A DNA stretch of 64,000 nt, taken from the NCBI GenBank assembly GCA_021647985.1, contig JAKITQ010000009.1:1-64000 (forward strand), in the 5' to 3' direction. Shown here one piece after another: positions 7,823 through 16,992 of this stretch. The translations under genes were made by a program, and so were the position numbers. How positions within the stretch are numbered: the stretch's first letter is position 1; each line of letters starts with the position of its first letter. The notes beneath the pieces were generated by a model. That model worked only from the letters and a program-made list of their open reading frames with translations, searched no databases and was not told the origin of the DNA. This DNA is from Flavobacteriaceae bacterium (GTDB lineage Bacteria; Bacteroidota; Bacteroidia; Flavobacteriales; Flavobacteriaceae).

Positions 7823-9058
7823 ATGATTACATCCGAAAAAGCACTTGAAATAATTCTAAACCAAACAGAAAATTTTGGTGAAGAAGCAATTGATTTTAAA
7901 AATTCGCTAGGAAGAGTTTTAAAAGAAGATATTGTTGCCGATAGAGATTTTCCGCCATTTAATCGTGCCAGTATGGATGGAATAGCAATAAATATAAATG
8001 CGTTTAAAGATGGATTAAGAGATTTTACTATTGAAGGAATTCAAGCCGCAGGAAATGCGCAACTTACTTTACAAAATAATAATTACTGTATTGAAGTAAT
8101 GACTGGTGCAATGACACCATTAAATACCAATGTTGTAATACCTTATGAATTGGTAAAAATTGAAAATAATATTGCCCAAGTAAAGCTTGACGAAGTCAAC
8201 TATTTTCAAAATATTCATAAAAAAGGATTAGATAGAAAACAAAATGATGTTTTAGTTAAAGAAAATACGATTATTTCTCCTGCCGAAATTGGTGTTTTGG
8301 CAACTGTTGGGAAATCCAAAGTAAAAGTTGCAAAAAACCCAAAAATAATGATAATTTCTACTGGTGATGAATTGGTAGAAGTTGATCAAACTCCTGAAGA
8401 TTATCAAATAAGAAGAAGTAATGCACACACATTGGTTAGTCTTTTAAATTATTTAAAAGTTAATGCGGATAACATACATATTTCAGATGATAAATCTGTA
8501 CTCAAAAAAAAAATTGAAAAAATTTTAAACAACTATGATGTTTTACTATTTAGCGGTGCGGTAAGTAAAGGAAAATTTGATTTTTTACCTGAAATTTTTG
8601 ATGAATTGGCTGTGAAAAAATTATTTCATAAAGTCCGTCAGCGCCCCGGAAAACCATTTTGGTTTGGGCGCACAGTGCCTTTAAATAGTAGTGAAAAAAT
8701 TAAAAATACTTCTAGAAGTACTGTTGTTTTTGCTTTCCCAGGTAATCCGGTTTCAACTTTTGTGAGTTGTTTAAAATATTTTTACCCTTGGTATGAGAAA
8801 TCTGTTGGAATTTCGTATAAAAATAATAATTTTGCAGTATTGGCAAAAGACTTTACTTTTAAACCTGATTTAACATACTTTTTACAAGTAAAAATAGAAA
8901 ACAAAAATGGTACAATTTATGCAGAACCTATTACAGGCCATGGCTCTGGAGATTTAGCAAACTTAGTAGATAATGACGCTTTTATAGAGTTACCTATCGG
9001 AAAAGAGGTTTTTAAAAAGGGCGAAGTTTTTAGTTTATTAGTATATCGAAATTTTTAA
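7823..9058 (+). CDS. moeA: Molybdopterin molybdenumtransferase MoeA
   Basis: MoeA inserts molybdate into adenylated molybdopterin, the last general step of cofactor synthesis. The 411-residue protein shows the MoeA order: N-terminal domain with RDFPPFNRASMDG, then EVMTGAMTP, the MoCF-type domain with ISTGDELV and SGAVSKGKFDF, the RQRPGKPFWFG segment and FAFPGNPVST, and a small C-terminal beta domain. It follows moaA by 67 bases and precedes moaC by 9, so all three are probably one transcript. The activating partner (MogA/MoaB) is not in the window. Confidence 0.95.
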   Translation: MITSEKALEIILNQTENFGEEAIDFKNSLGRVLKEDIVADRDFPPFNRASMDGIAININAFKDGLRDFTIEGIQAAGNAQLTLQNNNYCIEVMTGAMTPLNTNVVIPYELVKIENNIAQVKLDEVNYFQNIHKKGLDRKQNDVLVKENTIISPAEIGVLATVGKSKVKVAKNPKIMIISTGDELVEVDQTPEDYQIRRSNAHTLVSLLNYLKVNADNIHISDDKSVLKKKIEKILNNYDVLLFSGAVSKGKFDFLPEIFDELAVKKLFHKVRQRPGKPFWFGRTVPLNSSEKIKNTSRSTVVFAFPGNPVSTFVSCLKYFYPWYEKSVGISYKNNNFAVLAKDFTFKPDLTYFLQVKIENKNGTIYAEPITGHGSGDLANLVDNDAFIELPIGKEVFKKGEVFSLLVYRNF

Positions 9059-9067
9059 TATATTATT

Positions 9068-9541
9068 TTGAAAGAATTTACACATTTAAATAAAAAAAAT
9101 CAACCAAAAATGGTAAATGTTGGTGATAAAAAAATTACCAAACGGATTGCTATTGCTAAAGCAGAAATGTTTTTAGGTGCAGCAATTATTTCTGTTTTTA
9201 ACAATAACGACTTGATCACGAAAAAAGGACCTGTTTTTCAAACGGCAATCATTGCCGGAATTCAGGCGGTAAAAAAAACATCAGAATTGATACCAATGTG
9301 CCATCCATTAATTATTAATGGGGTAGAAATTAACATTGATATTTTAAATGATACCGAGATTGAAATTATCTGCAAAGTTGAAATTGATGGTAAGACTGGC
9401 GTTGAAATGGAAGCATTAACCGGTGTAAGTACAGCTGCATTGACTGTTTATGATATGTGTAAATCTATTTCTCAAAAAATGATTATTAAAGAAATTAAAC
9501 TTTTAGAAAAAACAGGTGGAAAATCAGATATAAAAAACTAA
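9068..9541 (+). CDS. moaC: Cyclic pyranopterin monophosphate synthase MoaC
   Basis: MoaC acts after MoaA to form cyclic pyranopterin monophosphate. The 157 residues carry the conserved PMCHPL (substrate pocket), VEIDGKTGVEMEALTGVS and the end of helix YDMCKSISQKM, the usual core including its catalytic lysine. It starts with TTG at 9068, nine bases after moeA; no ATG fits as well, since the family N-terminus begins at FTHLNKKNQPKMVNV. It is followed immediately by a terminator. moaD, moaE, moeB and mobA are not in the window. Confidence 0.93.
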   Translation: MKEFTHLNKKNQPKMVNVGDKKITKRIAIAKAEMFLGAAIISVFNNNDLITKKGPVFQTAIIAGIQAVKKTSELIPMCHPLIINGVEINIDILNDTEIEIICKVEIDGKTGVEMEALTGVSTAALTVYDMCKSISQKMIIKEIKLLEKTGGKSDIKN

Positions 9542-9572
9542 AACGAAGCTCTTTTAATAGAAACTTCGTTTT
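9540..9572 (+). terminator. Rho-independent terminator after moaC
   Basis: AAAACGAAG (9540-9548) pairs with CTTCGTTTT (about 9564-9572) around a 15-base loop, with T-rich ends on both strands. It begins at the moaC stop and closes the moaA-moeA-moaC transcript. Confidence 0.75.
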
Positions 9573-9601
9573 ATAGAAAAATACATACTAAATTCAAATT
9601 A

Positions 9602-9667
9602 CTTTTTCATTAAAAATGCTTTTTTGTGTTTATTATTTATCTCAGTGATTCTGTTTTTTAACTTTAA
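9602..9667 (-). pseudogene. Remnant of a second copy of the neighbouring lipoprotein gene (C-terminal piece)
   Basis: Minus-strand reading gives LKNRITEINNKHKKAF...KK, closely matching the C-terminus LKNRIADINNKYKKYFK of the lipoprotein at 10001-10474. The DNA also matches (GATTCTGTTTTTTAA shared). There is no start codon or N-terminal part. It continues in the same frame as the small ORF just upstream after one TAA, so it is the tail of a decayed paralogue. Confidence 0.6.
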
Positions 9668-9903
9668 TTATTCGGTATGATCAAATTGTGTATATGCATA
9701 ACAACAAAAATCGTGATTCAATTCAAGATATCTAGCAAGATCTGTTGGTTTTAATTGCAATTCATTAAGAAACTTATCTATAATCTCGGCTCGTGCCTGT
9801 GTATTTGTGTGCATAATTTTTCATTATTTAATCTATTTCGTATGGCTATTTTTTCAAGAAATAATTTTACCAATTCTTTTGATGTTTTGTGTTTTTCTAT
9901 CAT
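9668..9903 (-). other. Two overlapping small reading frames, probably one frameshifted gene
   Basis: One frame starts at 9903 (MIEKHKTSKELVKLFLEKIA...) and ends at 9778 after 41 residues. A second starts at 9814 (MHTNTQARAEIIDKFLNELQ...) and ends at 9668 after 48 residues. They overlap in different frames; joining them across a frameshift gives an ~80-residue helical protein. I recognise no family. It may be a degraded gene upstream of the lipoprotein remnant, and coding status is uncertain. Confidence 0.3.
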
Positions 9904-9925
9904 AAATATTTTTGTTTGATGCGGG

Positions 9926-9980
9926 TGATCAAATAACAAAATAAACCTTACAATTTAATAGGTCATGTTATTTGAGATCA
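9926..9980. repeat. Inverted repeat downstream of the lipoprotein gene
   Basis: TGATCAAATAACA (9926-9938) and TGTTATTTGAGATCA (9966-9980) are complementary except for one extra base, with a 27-base loop. No T-run follows on the minus strand, so it is not a classic terminator. It starts about 20 bases past the lipoprotein stop and could stabilise the transcript end. Confidence 0.4.
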
Positions 9981-10000
9981 TTTTTTGCAACGGTCTTAAG

Positions 10001-10474
10001 TTATTTAAAATACTTTTTATATTTATTATTGATATCAGCGATTCTGTTTTTTAATATTTCTTCAATTCGCTTTAGTGATTTAATTTGTGATGCGTCAAAC
10101 CCATTAATTTTGGCGTTTTTAATATATTTTTGAGTGTCTTGTAATATACTCTGCATCTGCGTCGTATTAGAAACATATTGAATGTTCATTAAACCTAATT
10201 TCTTCTTATCTAATTCACTCAAATTAACGGGGTCTTCTAAAAGAATATGTTTCCCGTTTAAAACCATTTTTTCAATATTATCGGAATATTCATTGATAGC
10301 AATCTCGGTAGATTCAAAAAAATCAACCGTTTCTATGTTTTCGATCAATTCAACCGGAATTTTAATATCTATGGAAGTCAAAAACTGAGGGTTTCTTTCT
10401 TCGTATATATTATTACAAGAAGTTATGAATACTATTATAAAAAACACGATGTAAGTTTTGTTTAATAATTTCAT
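10001..10474 (-). CDS. Hypothetical lipoprotein
   Basis: The 157-residue protein has a lipoprotein signal peptide MKLLNKTYIVFFIIVF with lipobox FITSC (Cys about residue 20). The mature part is soluble, acidic in the first half and helical and lysine-rich at the C-terminus. I do not recognise a family. It has 277 bases of upstream DNA with a GC-rich inverted repeat and is a separate unit from the TPR-LuxR gene. A C-terminal remnant of a relative lies at 9602-9667. The likely location is the periplasm or outer membrane. Confidence 0.65.
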   Translation of the reverse strand: MKLLNKTYIVFFIIVFITSCNNIYEERNPQFLTSIDIKIPVELIENIETVDFFESTEIAINEYSDNIEKMVLNGKHILLEDPVNLSELDKKKLGLMNIQYVSNTTQMQSILQDTQKYIKNAKINGFDASQIKSLKRIEEILKNRIADINNKYKKYFK

Positions 10475-10497
10475 GTTTCAATTTAAATAGATATAAT

Positions 10498-10537
10498 CGG
10501 GTGATTAGGGGGGGGACAGGGAGAATTTAGTCACCCG
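10498..10537. promoter_or_regulatory. GC-rich inverted repeat upstream of the lipoprotein gene
   Basis: CGGGTGA (10498-10504) and TCACCCG (10531-10537) flank a stretch with eight consecutive G (10508-10515), unusual in this AT-rich DNA. It sits 24 bases upstream of the lipoprotein ATG. CGGGTGA occurs again at 9922-9928, just past the gene. A protein-binding or RNA hairpin site is possible; nothing more is shown. Confidence 0.35.
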
Positions 10538-10751
10538 AAAAACTTTGGTTAATTGAATTTGGTTAAGCTGTCTTCAAGTTTGTTTGGCAAAAATATAATA
10601 CTAACACCGTATTAAACTCATACTTTAGGATAAAAATGATTCGTACTTAAGTATGATTTTCGTTAAACATAAACAATTTATATAGCTGTTTATTAGCTTA
10701 TTATAAAATATATCGTGTTACTCAGAATAGATTTATTAAAAAGTAATATTC

Positions 10752-12404
10752 TTAAATAGCTTGTGCCTTTCTTGCTGCTTCAATCCTATTTCGGACGTCT
10801 AACTTTTCAAAAATGTTTTTTGTATGTGTTTTAATTGTAGATAACGACACAAACATTTTATCGGCGATTTCCTGGTTTTTTAATCCTTGGGTAATATAAT
10901 TTAAAACTTCTTTCTCTCTTTTGGACAATCCGAATTCATCTAAATTTTGAGAAAAATCTTGACCTTCTTTTTTATTATTATCGTCCTTCAACATAGAAAT
11001 TTGGTTAAGATATTCTTGTATTTGATTTCGCATATTGTCAATCAACATATTATTGTTCTTAAACCTCATTCTATAATATAGATAAGAAAATACACTTATT
11101 AAAAGCAATAATCCTATGGTTAAAAAAAGAATTATATTTCTATTGTCATCTATCTTTACCTCGAGGTTTAGCTTTTCAATTTTTTCGTCTTTTTTATCCG
11201 AATCAAATTTAATATTCATCGCTACAATATTATTTTCACTTTGAATATTAAAAATACTATCTCGATAAACAGTCATCAATTTATACTCTTTTAAAGCATT
11301 ATCATAGTTTCCTTTTGATTCCATTAGCTCCGATAGCGCCTCATAGCCTAATACCAAATTCCCTTTTGATCCAATTTCGGTTGACAATTCTAAACCAGAC
11401 ATAATATATTCTTTTGATTTTTTATAGTCTTCCAGCTTTCTATAAATTATTCCTGTATTGATCAAAGTAAAACTCAATAATCTTTTACTCTTGTATTTGG
11501 TTAATATAGGAATCGCTTTAAAGTAATAATCTAAAGCTGTATTCAGCTCATTTTTATGTTGAAACATTAAGCCTATAGAGCTATATATTATAGCTATATC
11601 GTTTTTGTTTTTTGCTTTTTTAGCTATTTCTATTGACTTTTCATGGTAATAAAAAGCTGTATCGTATTGCTGTTTATACATAAAGGCCTCTCCCAAGTTA
11701 CTATAAGAATAACCTTTACCCCTCTCATTGTTGTTGATTTGGTTCAGTTTGAGAGATAACTTAAAATACTTTATTGCTTCATCATATTTTTTTAGTGTAA
11801 CATAAGCATTCCCTATACCGTTAAGAGCGATAGCCATACTTTTTGTATATCCGGTTTTTTCAGATAATTTAAGAGCTTCAAGATGGTATTTTATTGCTTC
11901 ATCTTCTATATTTAATCTTCTGTATGTAACTCCTAGGCTATTTAAATTTTTGACCTTTTCGTTAACATCCCATGATTTTTCATAAAAAGGTAACGCTTCT
12001 TTATGTAGTTTTAATGATTTTAAATAATAGTGATCATATCTGGCATTTACTCCTTTCCGTCTCAAGCTATTGGCAATTCCGGCAGGGTAATCTATGCTTC
12101 TTGAAATTTTAAACGCCTCTTCTAAAATATCTTCTCTAATCGGTCTATTTCTTATAGATAAATTAAAGATGGAAATTAGGTTGTTAATTTTGATTGTGTC
12201 ATTTTCCGTTTGAGCAACTACTTGATATAAACTATCAATATTTATACCCTTTTGAAGGGTTTTAAAATCAATTCTTTTGTTAGAAATAGAGGTCTCAAAA
12301 TTATTATTATCACAGGATACTAGTGACATAATAATATATATAAGTACAAAACCCTTTATTTGTGTAAAAAAATTCATTAAATCAAAAATAATTTCAAAGA
12401 ACAA
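10752..12404 (-). CDS. Membrane-anchored TPR protein with LuxR-type DNA-binding domain
   Basis: The 550-residue protein starts with a lipobox-like signal ([12 protein letters not shown]), followed by about eight TPR units (residues ~90-395, for example [20 protein letters not shown]). A membrane helix (about 423-448), a short coiled coil and a C-terminal LuxR/GerE HTH (about 491-550, [20 protein letters not shown], then [14 protein letters not shown]) complete it. This is a common Bacteroidota regulator class that senses outside the membrane and binds DNA inside. A start at 12377 ([10 protein letters not shown]) would give a more usual signal. Its target genes are unknown; the adjacent lipoprotein is a candidate. 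Confidence 0.85.
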   Translation of the reverse strand: MFFEIIFDLMNFFTQIKGFVLIYIIMSLVSCDNNNFETSISNKRIDFKTLQKGINIDSLYQVVAQTENDTIKINNLISIFNLSIRNRPIREDILEEAFKISRSIDYPAGIANSLRRKGVNARYDHYYLKSLKLHKEALPFYEKSWDVNEKVKNLNSLGVTYRRLNIEDEAIKYHLEALKLSEKTGYTKSMAIALNGIGNAYVTLKKYDEAIKYFKLSLKLNQINNNERGKGYSYSNLGEAFMYKQQYDTAFYYHEKSIEIAKKAKNKNDIAIIYSSIGLMFQHKNELNTALDYYFKAIPILTKYKSKRLLSFTLINTGIIYRKLEDYKKSKEYIMSGLELSTEIGSKGNLVLGYEALSELMESKGNYDNALKEYKLMTVYRDSIFNIQSENNIVAMNIKFDSDKKDEKIEKLNLEVKIDDNRNIILFLTIGLLLLISVFSYLYYRMRFKNNNMLIDNMRNQIQEYLNQISMLKDDNNKKEGQDFSQNLDEFGLSKREKEVLNYITQGLKNQEIADKMFVSLSTIKTHTKNIFEKLDVRNRIEAARKAQAI

Positions 12405-12524
12405 ATGTAAAATTTAAATCATTAATATTTCGTTCAATTTTGAATTATGAATTATGAATTTTGAATTATGTGCATTGTACAGCTGAATATCAATGAGTTA
12501 CCCTATTTAATCACTGTTATATAA

Positions 12525-12974
12525 CTAACTATATATCATTCGTATACAAAAATATAAGGGACTATTATAAGTGGTACATTTTACAAATTCCAGACCTTCC
12601 ATATATTTAGCATGCTTTTTACTAATATCTGTACCGTCCATAAGTATGAAGCTATCTTTTGAAATACTGCTAGCAACAGTTTTAAGATGCTCAGATCTGA
12701 CATTCTCAGCATAATCCTCCTTTAAGTACTGGGCTGAAAGACGTTTACAAACATCTTTTAGTTTTAATGGCTCTCTAAGGGAGGCTGCAATTTGATTCAC
12801 AAATACTGTTTTTGATTTTAAAATGCCTAAAACCATATCTTTTAAACAACGAGTTTCTGGTCTGGTCATTTCTGTATTAAAAGAAAAATAGTCATTCAAT
12901 TGAGTTTGTATCTTTTTTGTTAGTATCTTGCTCATCGAACTGTTTTTAAGGTGAATTTTGCTTTTTTTAATCAA
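12525..12974 (-). pseudogene. IS4-like transposase, 5' half only
   Basis: The frame reads MSKILTKKIQTQLNDYF... from 12935 (TTG at 12974 as alternative) through TRCLKDMVLGILKSKTVF, LKTVASSISKDSFILMD, GTDISKKHAKYMEGLEFVK. The DGTDISK aspartate is the first DDE residue of IS4-type transposases. After FVK the frame runs into unrelated sequence and stops, so the second Asp and the Glu are missing. It cannot transpose by itself. Confidence 0.75.
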
Positions 12975-13084
12975 TTACAAAATACAACTTTTTAAACAGT
13001 TTTCCAAGTTTAAATTACCCTGAAATATCAATAAAATCAACAATTCACAGCGGTGTTGATGAAGTTTTCGGGGGATGGCTAATT
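12525..13084. mobile_element. Truncated IS4-like insertion sequence (copy 2)
   Basis: It holds the right end of the same element as copy 1 (12851-13084 identical to 1-234) plus more of the transposase, then loses identifiable IS sequence near 12590. The left end is missing. Both copies point the same way, giving a 234-bp direct repeat 12.85 kb apart. Confidence 0.75.
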
Positions 13085-13190
13085 TGATAGGTAAATAAAT
13101 TTTCTTTGGGTAATTATAGTTATATTTCCAATATTTCTCCAGTATACTTTAATTTAAGATTGAAAGAGGCCATTAATTAAATTTAACATT

Positions 13191-13198
13191 TACCTTTG
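13191..13198 (+). promoter_or_regulatory. Putative -7 box of the GT4 gene
   Basis: TACCTTTG fits the Bacteroidota -7 consensus TAnnTTTG and lies 13 bases before the ATG at 13212. A clear -33 TTTG at the usual spacing is not seen. Confidence 0.35.
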
Positions 13199-13211
13199 TT
13201 GATTATAATTT

Positions 13212-14288
13212 ATGAAGAATATATTTTTAGAATCACACAATATTAAAAACCTAAATTTTGGTTTTGGACAATTTAATTACCACTTAATTAAGGGGTTATA
13301 TGTTGCTCAACCTGAAGAATTTAAAATAACATTGCATGCTAAAGATATAATAAGTTTAAAAAATGAGTTTCAAGATTATTTTGATTATAAAAAATATTTT
13401 TCATTTAGGAGATACAAGTACTTGCGAATTAGAAAACCGTTTGATTTATGGCATTCACTTAACCAAAATATTACAATAGAACCGTATCATAACATTCCAT
13501 ATTTACTTACCATTCATGATGTAAACTTTATTGATGAAATTTCTGATGATATGAATCATAAAAGAAATATTGCGTTTAAAAAAAAATTAGATAGGTGTAA
13601 TGCTATTGTCTATATTTCAAATTTCGCAAAAATATCAACCCATAAGTACTTTGATGTACCAGATATTCCTGAATATGTTATTTATAATGGAAATCCAGTA
13701 ACAGACATTTATGTATCCGAAAATTATCAACCTAAAATTATATCTAAAAGACCATATTTATTTTCTATTGGTGAATTTAATGAACGAAAAAATTTCCATA
13801 CTTTAATAGAAATGCTTCATTTTTTACCACAAATAAACTTAATTATTTCAGGTAAAAATACTACAACTTATGCTGATAAAATAAAGTCATTAATACAAAA
13901 ATATAAATTTGAAGATAGGGTTTTTCTTACCGGTAAAATTTCTGAAGCTGATAAACATTATTACTTAAAAAATTGCTTGGCATTTGTTTTTCCATCATTA
14001 AGAGAGGGTTTTGGTATTCCTCCTATTGAAGCCATGCGGTTTGGAAAACCAGTATTTACATCGAACAAAACTTCTTTACCCGAAGTATGCGGTGATCAGG
14101 CTTTTTATTGGGATAATTTTGATGCTGAATATATGGCTACTATTTTAGCAAATGGGTTAAACACCTTTTTGGAAGAAGAAAAAGAAATGACTTTAAAAAG
14201 TATAGAAAAAGCTAAAAGTTATAATTGGAATACCACAGCAAATAAATATGTAGAAGTATATAAAAGTTTGCTATTTGATAAAGAGTAA
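13212..14288 (+). CDS. Glycosyltransferase, GT4 type
   Basis: This 358-residue protein is a GT-B fold transferase expected to add a sugar to a surface glycan on the cytoplasmic face. The donor-binding C-terminal half shows FSIGEFNERKNFHTLIEML and the GT4 EX7E region SLREGFGIPPIEAMRFGKPV followed by SLPEVCGD. The N-terminal half has LLTIHDVNFID, often seen in GT4 proteins. It begins just after the IS remnant. With the following methyltransferase, kinase, GT9 and GT2 genes it belongs to a dispersed lipopolysaccharide or capsule set. Donor and acceptor are unknown. Confidence 0.85.
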   Translation: MKNIFLESHNIKNLNFGFGQFNYHLIKGLYVAQPEEFKITLHAKDIISLKNEFQDYFDYKKYFSFRRYKYLRIRKPFDLWHSLNQNITIEPYHNIPYLLTIHDVNFIDEISDDMNHKRNIAFKKKLDRCNAIVYISNFAKISTHKYFDVPDIPEYVIYNGNPVTDIYVSENYQPKIISKRPYLFSIGEFNERKNFHTLIEMLHFLPQINLIISGKNTTTYADKIKSLIQKYKFEDRVFLTGKISEADKHYYLKNCLAFVFPSLREGFGIPPIEAMRFGKPVFTSNKTSLPEVCGDQAFYWDNFDAEYMATILANGLNTFLEEEKEMTLKSIEKAKSYNWNTTANKYVEVYKSLLFDKE

Positions 14289-14483
14289 ATTGTCGGCTTT
14301 ATTAGTTGTTTTTAATTTATTTATATACGAAAAAACAAAAGGGAATAATATTTTTTTAATAATTATTGTAATTTTGAAACAATAAATTGGAAGTATACTT
14401 TTACAATTAAATTATAAAAAAATGAAAACCTATCATTCGGATATTATAAAAAAATGTAAAGAAATAAACCTTAAATTTTAATA

Positions 14484-15164
14484 ATGGTCATAAAAATAAT
14501 TATTAGTATTGTAAGTATTTTGCTTTTTTTCGCAATCATTCACGTGTTATTAAAATTTATAAAACATAAGTCACTTATTCCTTTAGTGCCTTTTAAATAT
14601 GATTTTAGAAGACGAAGAATTACTTTTGCTAAAACGCTAAACCTTTTAAGCGAAAGAAATGCTAAAATAATAGTTGAAACAGGTACCTCAAGAGAAGGCC
14701 TTAAAAATACTAAAGGTGATGGAGGTGCTACTATTGTTTTTGGAAAGTGGGCGCAACAAAATGACGCTAAACTTTACTCTGTTGATATTAGTAAAGCTTC
14801 TGTACTTGGATCGCAGGAAGAAATTGATAAGCAAGGTTTAAATGATGTTGTATCAATAATTTTAAATGATTCAATTAAATTTTTAAGCACTTTTAATGAA
14901 CCAATTGATTTATTATATTTAGATAGTTATGATTATTCTAGAATAGATAAAGAGATCCAATCTAAAAGCCAAGAACATCATTTACAGGAGTTTAAAGTAA
15001 TTGAAAATAAACTTCACAAAAACTCTATTGTACTTATTGATGATTGTAAATTACCTGGGGGAGGGAAAGGTAAATTAGTTGTGGAATATATGGTCAAAAA
15101 AAACTGGGAAATATTGATTGATGCATATCAAATTTTATTAATAAAAAAAGGAAGTTTACCATAA
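14484..15164 (+). CDS. Membrane-anchored class I SAM-dependent methyltransferase-like protein
   Basis: The 226 residues begin with one membrane helix (about 3-25). The rest is a Rossmann-type domain: IIVETGTSREGL (motif I region), KLYSVDIS (acidic end of strand 2) and PIDLLYLDSYDY. This resembles the Methyltransf_24 group common beside glycosyltransferases. A substrate cannot be named. It is 195 bases past the GT4 gene on the same strand, so it is probably cell-surface related. A 19-codon open frame at 14421-14480 upstream is too short to call. Confidence 0.7.
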   Translation: MVIKIIISIVSILLFFAIIHVLLKFIKHKSLIPLVPFKYDFRRRRITFAKTLNLLSERNAKIIVETGTSREGLKNTKGDGGATIVFGKWAQQNDAKLYSVDISKASVLGSQEEIDKQGLNDVVSIILNDSIKFLSTFNEPIDLLYLDSYDYSRIDKEIQSKSQEHHLQEFKVIENKLHKNSIVLIDDCKLPGGGKGKLVVEYMVKKNWEILIDAYQILLIKKGSLP

Positions 15165-15673
15165 TATGTTTTTATGACAGAAGAGATTTAAAATGCTGTA
15201 AGTATTTTAAATATAGAAGAAACATTATTCTATCCAACTGATTGTAAGCTTCCCTAAAGTTAAACTGTTAAAAAAGATAAAAATCTGTAATAAAATAAAT
15301 CTAAATTCTCCGAGATATTAAAAATAAAAATGAGTGTTGTACCCTGTATAACTATCGAGATGCATATTTTTTATGCTTTTGAGAGACTACTTAACGGATA
15401 TTATGCTATGTAAAAGTGCTACAATATAGAATATTATACATAAAATTGTTGATTTTTTTTGAAAGATAAGGTTTAAAATAATTTGGCATAAATCTTGTCA
15501 AATGCAATCAAAAAACAAATCTATAAATCAATTAAATTTTTCACCCTCATCATTTAATAAACAACTCAATCACAGTCACAAACCTTAATTACTATCAAAT
15601 CAAATTGATTGGAATTTTATTTTGAAAATTTGGGCTTAAATAGTTACTTAAATATTTCAGGAAATCTTAAGTT
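15165..15673. other. Gene-free interval of about 510 bases
   Basis: It lies between convergent genes. I see no credible ORF, RNA gene or strong terminator in it. A sigma-54-like match at 15484-15499 is discussed under rejected items. Confidence 0.5.
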
Positions 15674-16435
15674 TTACTTTTTAATGAACAGCATTTGTTT
15701 TAATCGTTTTTTCTTGTGAAATTTTTCCTGAAATTGTTTTGTATAAAACCACATTTTATCAAAATTTTTTTCAAAATCTACACCACTTAATTTAGCATAT
15801 GTTTTACTCATCATTTTTACCATTTCTTTTTCAGATGTTAACCTTGAAAAATTTTTCATTCGAGCGTTAAAATCCAATTCATGAAATACCATTCGATTCA
15901 AGTCAATCAAATAAAATTCATAATTTTTTCCTTGTTTTACTATTAGGGTATTGCCAGGTGAATGGTCTTTAAAATAAATACCTAATTCATGCATTTGAAA
16001 CGTAAATCTGGTAAACTGTCTCAGTATATTTTCATAATCTGGATATTTTATATTTCCGGTTAACTCCCTAAAGGTTAAGTCATAATTTAAATGTTCACTA
16101 AAAAAGTAACTTTTCTTAAAATATAAGGCAGTTGTAAATTCGTAATATGCAAATGGTTTAGGCGTACCAATACCTTTATCAAGAAGTATGTTTGCGTGTT
16201 TAAATGAACGCTCGGCTTTTGATTCTCTAAAATATTTGTAAACTACTTTGTTGATTAAGTTAGGTACTTTAAATGATTTGACATTGATAATATGCTCTTT
16301 AACTTTAAAGATTTTTATTTTATTTCTGCCTCTGTCATCAATTACTTCACCTTTAGGTTCAAAATTCTCAATGATATCTATAAAATCATCATTGTTTAAA
16401 GGTGAATTTTGATTAATTTGTTTACTGAGGAGCAT
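15674..16435 (-). CDS. Kdo/WaaP-type lipopolysaccharide kinase-like protein
   Basis: The 253-residue protein has a compact eukaryotic-type kinase core. The catalytic loop is YFKDHSPGNTLIV (D and N of HxDxxxxN-like motif) and the metal-binding strand is FYLIDLNRMVF (D of DFG-like). This matches the Kdo/WaaP family that phosphorylates lipid A core sugars. It is transcribed toward the methyltransferase gene, and ruvX lies 65 bases upstream on the same strand. The role in lipopolysaccharide core phosphorylation is from the family; the acceptor is unknown. Confidence 0.8.
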   Translation of the reverse strand: MLLSKQINQNSPLNNDDFIDIIENFEPKGEVIDDRGRNKIKIFKVKEHIINVKSFKVPNLINKVVYKYFRESKAERSFKHANILLDKGIGTPKPFAYYEFTTALYFKKSYFFSEHLNYDLTFRELTGNIKYPDYENILRQFTRFTFQMHELGIYFKDHSPGNTLIVKQGKNYEFYLIDLNRMVFHELDFNARMKNFSRLTSEKEMVKMMSKTYAKLSGVDFEKNFDKMWFYTKQFQEKFHKKKRLKQMLFIKK

Positions 16436-16500
16436 AACTTATGTTTGGTGTCAATGTTAATACTGAAAATTATTTCACCTATATTTAGTTGGGTTAATAA

Positions 16501-16911
16501 TTAATTTCTTTCTAAATATGTTTGTAAAATTATTGTGGCGCTAATTTTATCAATAAGACTTTTGTTTTTACGTTTCTTTTTACCTAACCCACCATCTATC
16601 ATAGTTTGAAATGCCATTTTTGACGTAAACCGTTCATCTACTCTTTTTATGGGAATATCTTTGAATAATTTTTTTAATTTTTCAATGAAAGGAATTATTA
16701 AAATTTCACTTTCTGAAGGGGTATTATTCATTTGTTTGGGTTCGCCAACTAAAAACAAAACTACATTTTCTTTTTTGACATAGTTTTCTAAAAATGAAAA
16801 AATATCTTCCGTGTTAACCGTAGTTAATCCTGATGCAATAAGCTGAAAATCGTCTGTAACAGCTATGCCAATACGTTTTTTTCCGTAATCTAAAGAGAGA
16901 ATTTGTGCCAT
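16501..16911 (-). CDS. ruvX: Putative Holliday junction resolvase RuvX (YqgF)
   Basis: RuvX/YqgF is an RNase H-fold nuclease linked to Holliday junction resolution and 16S rRNA processing. The start at 16911 (MAQILSLDYGKKRIGIAVTD) is chosen because the family begins there; 7 extra residues from 16932 are unlikely. Acidic residues are D8 in SLDYGKKRIG, E in VGEPKQMN and D in RVDERFTSK. Its 136 residues fit the family. A TAAATTTG box lies 18 bases upstream. Confidence 0.92.
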   Translation of the reverse strand: MAQILSLDYGKKRIGIAVTDDFQLIASGLTTVNTEDIFSFLENYVKKENVVLFLVGEPKQMNNTPSESEILIIPFIEKLKKLFKDIPIKRVDERFTSKMAFQTMIDGGLGKKKRKNKSLIDKISATIILQTYLERN

Positions 16912-16929
16912 ACAATGTTTAATATGATG

Positions 16930-16937
16930 CAAATTTA
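16930..16937 (-). promoter_or_regulatory. Putative -7 box of ruvX
   Basis: On the minus strand this reads TAAATTTG, a full match to TAnnTTTG. It lies 18 bases before the preferred ATG at 16911 and would be only a few bases from the alternative start at 16932, which supports the shorter gene. Confidence 0.45.
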
Positions 16938-16992
16938 CTTTATTTTTGTAATTCTAAACACATTTTAAGATTCATTATTTATGAAGCCTTTT

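Noticed and set aside
10508-10515. Run of eight G as a phase-variation tract
   Set aside because: It lies upstream of the lipoprotein gene and outside any reading frame; promoter spacing effects cannot be judged.
1-13084. Intact composite transposon bounded by two IS4-like copies
   Set aside because: Copy 2 lacks its left half, so the pair cannot move the interval; the content includes ordinary chromosomal moa genes.
15484-15499. Sigma-54-like match TGGCAT-N5-TTGTC
   Set aside because: The -12 GC is not conserved, no plus-strand gene follows within 500 bases, and one match is expected by chance in such DNA.
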